Positions 60,775 through 64,000 of a stretch of 64,000 bases of DNA are shown piece after piece. The notes under the pieces are model-generated. The model did no database searches. It worked only from the letters and a program-made list of their open reading frames with translations, and was not told the DNA's origin. The position numbers were made by a program, and so were the translations under genes. Position 1 is the stretch's first letter. Every line of letters starts with the position of its first letter. Source of the DNA: Coccinella septempunctata (Eukaryota > Arthropoda > Insecta > Coleoptera > Coccinellidae); contig NC_058191.1 in NCBI RefSeq assembly GCF_907165205.1, positions 43,494,943-43,558,942 on the forward strand, in the 5' to 3' direction.

Positions 60775-61714
60775 ATGAAAGACCCACACTCTAAGGAATC
60801 ACACCCTTAGATTTCCTCAACAGACCTATTAAAAACTGCCCAGAAATGAGTTACCTTCTTAAGTTAATACATCCATAGAGGAAGAACTAATTTAAACACA
60901 CAACCGATACTGTATCGAAGGCGACCATCTGGTCTAAATTCAAAAAATTTCCATCTGTTCTCTGGGGGATCTATGGGGCCCCAGAAAACACCTTTTCCAA
61001 ATATGGTTCCCTCTCGCTGACTGTGTCCTCTACTCGACTGGTCCGCAACCCACAGACGACCCCGCCATGCCTGCAACGCTTATTAAGAATTAGATTTTAA
61101 ATCAAAGACTCCGGGAATAATTACGTGGCATCTGCAGCAGTCTGACCTTTTTCATGGTGGGTTGATTTCTCGATAGTTTCCTACGAGGCGGGATCGGCCA
61201 ACCGCTAAGAGCAGGTGGACCTTCTGAAATAGTAAGACTTGTTCCTCCGGGTTGATGTTGCGATAAAACGCACACGCGAGGTATGAAAATTGGGGAAGAA
61301 CAACAACTGACAATTTGCGTGAAGCAAGAGGCATGGACGCTCAAGATTCAATCAGGACAGCTCTTGATCGTCGATTAGAAGTGGGTAATTGGAAGTGGTG
61401 CTCTAATTTGGATTCATCAGAAAGTTTTTTATTAATCACCGATTGATAAAATACAGGCTGTACCAATTGCCAGGGCCTATTAGACGTTTCCGATGAAGAG
61501 AACTGGATTTGACAGAAATTTTGACTCTGTGCTATATTCTTTAATAAACTTGGATGAATTTCTCGACAAAAGTTAACGATATAAAGTTTCTTCATCATTT
61601 CATTTACAGTTTTTCAATTGCATAAGCCTTCTGGTCCATAGTGTAGCAAGTCTTCCCAAACTTTAATCTTTTCTTGTCCAGGTGTGCCAAAAATATCCCA
61701 TCACGTGATAAATG

Positions 61715-61925
61715 CTAAGAAAAACGAGGGTATTCCTGATCTAGCATTACCTTCAATATTCCCTGACCTGAATCCATTCGAGCACGCTTTTGGGACAAAC
61801 TATGCTTGATGCCCATAGAACGCTCCAGCGGCTCTTCGATCTTTTGCCACATTTTTGGCAACATATTGAGCAGGATAACTTGGTGGAAAGCATACACAGA
61901 AGTTTTTAAGCTGTTATTGATCCAC
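61715..61925 (+). pseudogene. Tc1-like transposase C-terminal remnant
   Basis: The plus-strand translation reads GIPDLALPSIFPDLNPFEHA, matching the SPDLNPIEH third-Asp motif of Tc1 transposases. It is followed by a degraded LRSF..... segment where the family has the WQNIP-type end. Several stops interrupt it and the N-terminal two thirds are absent or unrecognisable. Confidence 0.6.
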
Positions 61926-62001
61926 CTGGAGTTCATACTTTGTATTGAGGATAAATATAGAACTCCGAATTTTTCTGAATTTCTGTTTTTTGTGAAATTC
62001 C

Positions 62002-62062
62002 TTAGATACCTCAGATCTCAAGAATCTACTATTAAAATATTTGTACAAGTCGAAGACCCTGT
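62002..62062. repeat. ~680-bp MITE family, solo end fragment
   Basis: About 60 bp reading cctcagatctcaagaatcta, ttaaaatatttgtacaagtc and gaagaccctgtgta: one terminus of the MITE family. Confidence 0.7.
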
Positions 62063-62069
62063 GTACACT

Positions 62070-62740
62070 CACATATTCCAGAAGGAAACCGTGTTCTCCT
62101 GCAGGGAAAACCCAAATTCTTCGACTTTCTCTCAAAAAAAAAATGTGAAAGATCCACTCATTTTTCCCAACTATTCATTTAGACCCCGTATAAATTGTTT
62201 TCATGTATATAATTTTATTTTAAAACAATAATTCCATTTAACCTTGAACAACCACCGTTTGCCGCAACAAAATACCCTGCACAAAAAGGCAGAGACTGCA
62301 TCGAGTGGTAGTTATTAAAATGTGGGAAAACACAGTAATCAAACTTACTCATTACGTTATACAGTGCCTTACCGGATTTCGGGTGCGTTATGGCGGATGG
62401 ATCTAACCGTCTTCGGCAGCCAAGCGTGACCTTACGGCCCCTGCGTGTCCGCTGATAAAAGCGATTTTCCGTAACCGTCATTGCTTCAGATAAAATTGAT
62501 TTTGTGTTAAGTAGCGCTTCGAGGAGTTGCCGAAATGGGCAGGTGGTAGGTTAGGTACGTGAAGAAGACGCGGATGGATGGACAAAGAGACGGTCAGCTT
62601 CTCGAGGTGTAAAAAATTGATCGATAAAAAAAAGATCGAATCTTGTAACTTTCGGGCAAGGTTCCAGAGAGAAAATTGGTTAAAACTTTCGTTCAATCGA
62701 GACACAACCTCTTGGAAACTGAAAATATGTATTCAGTTGG
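62070..62740. other. intergenic, no gene seen
   Basis: No gene or known repeat recognised. A small GC-richer stretch at 62,370-62,470 has no ORF with a domain. Confidence 0.4.
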
Positions 62741-62756
62741 TCATCATTGATATTAT

Positions 62757-62800
62757 ACAGGGTGCCCTGAGTCCGAGTGCCTATTAGACGTTTCTGGAGA
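62757..62800 (+). repeat. short dispersed repeat terminus
   Basis: acagggtgccctgagtccga then gtgcctattagacgtttctg. A related stretch, acaggctgtaccaattgcca then gggcctattagacgtttccg, occurs at 61454-61493. Both look like one end of an ACAGG-type MITE. No matching second end was found. Confidence 0.5.
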
Positions 62801-63025
62801 AAAGCGTGTTTCGAAATTTTTGAAGTGTTGAAGCATCAACAGCAAAATTTACCAGGATTTGATAAAAGAACGAATTATCTAGGCTGTAAAAACTTCATTT
62901 TCATTTTTCGCGGAGTTTCATGATGGTAGACAATTGTTTACAGATGTAGGAAGATGTAAACATCGCACTTATTTGTTGCTCAACCTGTAGAATCTCGTTT
63001 AAACGCATAGGTTTGATTCGAAGAT

Positions 63026-63430
63026 ATGCTTAATACCCTTGGTGATCAATGTCCTTCGTATGCGACAGTGAAAAATTGGACTGCAAGCTTCAAAAGAGGT
63101 AAATTTTCCATTGAAGATGATGACCGATCGGGAAGGCCAATTTCTGTGTCAGTCCCCGAAAATATCGATGCAGTTCAAGACATGATTTTATCAGACCGTC
63201 GAATTGGGCTAAAAAGGATATCTGAAGCACTGAATATTTCATACGAACGCGCTCATCCTATAGTTCACGTCAATTTTGACATGAGAAAAATTGCTGTGAA
63301 ATGGATCCCCAAATGTTTGAATGTTGACCAAAAGCGTGCAAGGGTAGAAGCATCGCGTTCGATCTGTGCTCGATTTGAAAACGATGTAGACTCAAAAGAG
63401 GAAAATATGTTGAGTAATAAAGTATTTTGA
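63026..63430 (+). pseudogene. mariner transposase, internally deleted copy
   Basis: The N-terminal part of a mariner transposase is open: the first HTH (YATVKNWTASFKRGKFSIED) and the second (DMILSDRRIGLKRISEALNI), running to ARFENDVD. There the family would enter the first catalytic motif (FLNQIVTMDETW in the copy at 1-575). Here the sequence jumps directly to the gene's 3' end, aatatgttgagtaataaagta, seen at 43,240-43,260 in the other copy. About two thirds of the ORF, with all catalytic residues, is deleted. The extreme N-terminus above 63,026 is out of frame. The product could only be a DNA-binding fragment. Confidence 0.85.
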
Positions 63431-63439
63431 CATTGAAAA

Positions 63440-64000
63440 AATGTCCCGGTGGTTGATCCCCTTCGATCGATGAGCATTGTAGATGCTTCAGTTCAGTTGC
63501 AACTCAATCAATTCAGGGCGCCATTATGGTTTGATTGATATGCCCAGGTTTTGTTTTGATACATTCGAATATAATTGAATAGAATTATGCATCGTGGTTC
63601 CTCTTGCTGATGCAGAGAATTCAGATGCATCGATTGGAATTAGAAATTGAATTGGAAGGATTTTCCATGTTCCATTGTGTTTGGCTGTTTATGAACTTTG
63701 TATGTAGATGAGTTCTTTACCGTCTAGACTTAATGTAGTCATATTAATTTGAGGAATTTTAATCTCTTCAAGGTGCAACAGACCCTCAATCAGAATTGAA
63801 TTGATTCTTGTTAGACCCATTGAAAATGTCCTATGACAAAATAACAGATAGGCCCCTAAAACAATCGAATAGTATCCAAGCAGTCTTTAATTGACCCACA
63901 GTATTGACTGCGTTGATCAATTGAAGAATATAATTCAATCGATTGAAACTGATCCCCCCCATTTCCTGCCCCATTGAAATAAGGATTTCACTCAGATATC
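63440..64000. other. intergenic, no gene seen
   Basis: AT-rich sequence with several near-repeats of caattcaattga / aattgaattg words but no larger structure or gene. Confidence 0.4.

Noticed and set aside
60864..61344. Minus-strand frames upstream of the Tc1 remnant with weakly transposase-like words
   Set aside because: Orientation is opposite to the Tc1 C-terminal motif and no diagnostic catalytic motif is present.

Overview
The window is eukaryotic nuclear DNA from an insect. It is AT-rich, gene-poor, has large introns and GT-AG splice sites, and is full of mariner, Tc1, non-LTR and MITE-type repeats. An insect-type ionotropic receptor and a dacapo-type CDK inhibitor are the clearest genes. 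The repeat style, with many families ending in ACAGGGTG, recalls beetles, but that is only an impression.

The main content is a cluster of three genes of the Cip/Kip (p21/p27/p57; Drosophila dacapo) CDK-inhibitor family. CKI-1 is dacapo-like and on the minus strand. Its exon 1 is 29353-28933 and its exon 2 is 7570-7464, separated by a 21.4 kb intron. CKI-2 is on the plus strand, with a non-coding 5' exon ending near 37801 and one coding exon at 39990-40328. CKI-3 is on the minus strand, with exon 1 at 58481-58124 and exon 2 at 54164-54109. In CKI-1 and CKI-3 a phase-1 intron falls at the same place. It splits a PCNA-binding PIP-box/degron so that '...IT' and 'F(M/Y)..' lie in different exons and the shared D codon spans the junction. 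CKI-2 keeps only the CDK/cyclin-binding domain. Each of the three 3' regions carries two UGUANAUA (Pumilio-type) motifs.

Layout. 1-7 kb: a broken mariner copy, a dispersed satellite monomer, a transposase remnant and an AT-rich degenerate repeat. 6.8-29.7 kb: CKI-1, whose intron alternates AT-rich repeats (palindromic elements, a ~680 bp MITE family, two non-LTR RNase H tails) with GC/CpG-rich blocks that have no convincing ORF. 29.7-37.5 kb: intergenic, with MITEs including one nested insertion. 37.5-41 kb: CKI-2. 41-49.8 kb: intergenic, with a fused mariner fragment, a 173 bp satellite array and a palindromic element. 49,878-51,695: an intronless divergent ionotropic receptor. 53.9-58.6 kb: CKI-3, with a TATA box and an AATAAA signal. 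58.7-64 kb: a MITE copy, a Tc1 remnant and an internally deleted mariner.

The three CKIs probably descend from local duplication and then diverged. CKI-1 has every expected module. CKI-2 has the inhibitory domain without the PCNA/Cdt2 module. CKI-3 has a conserved PCNA-type tail, but the CDK-contacting half of its inhibitory domain is degenerate. No tRNA, rRNA or CRISPR was found.
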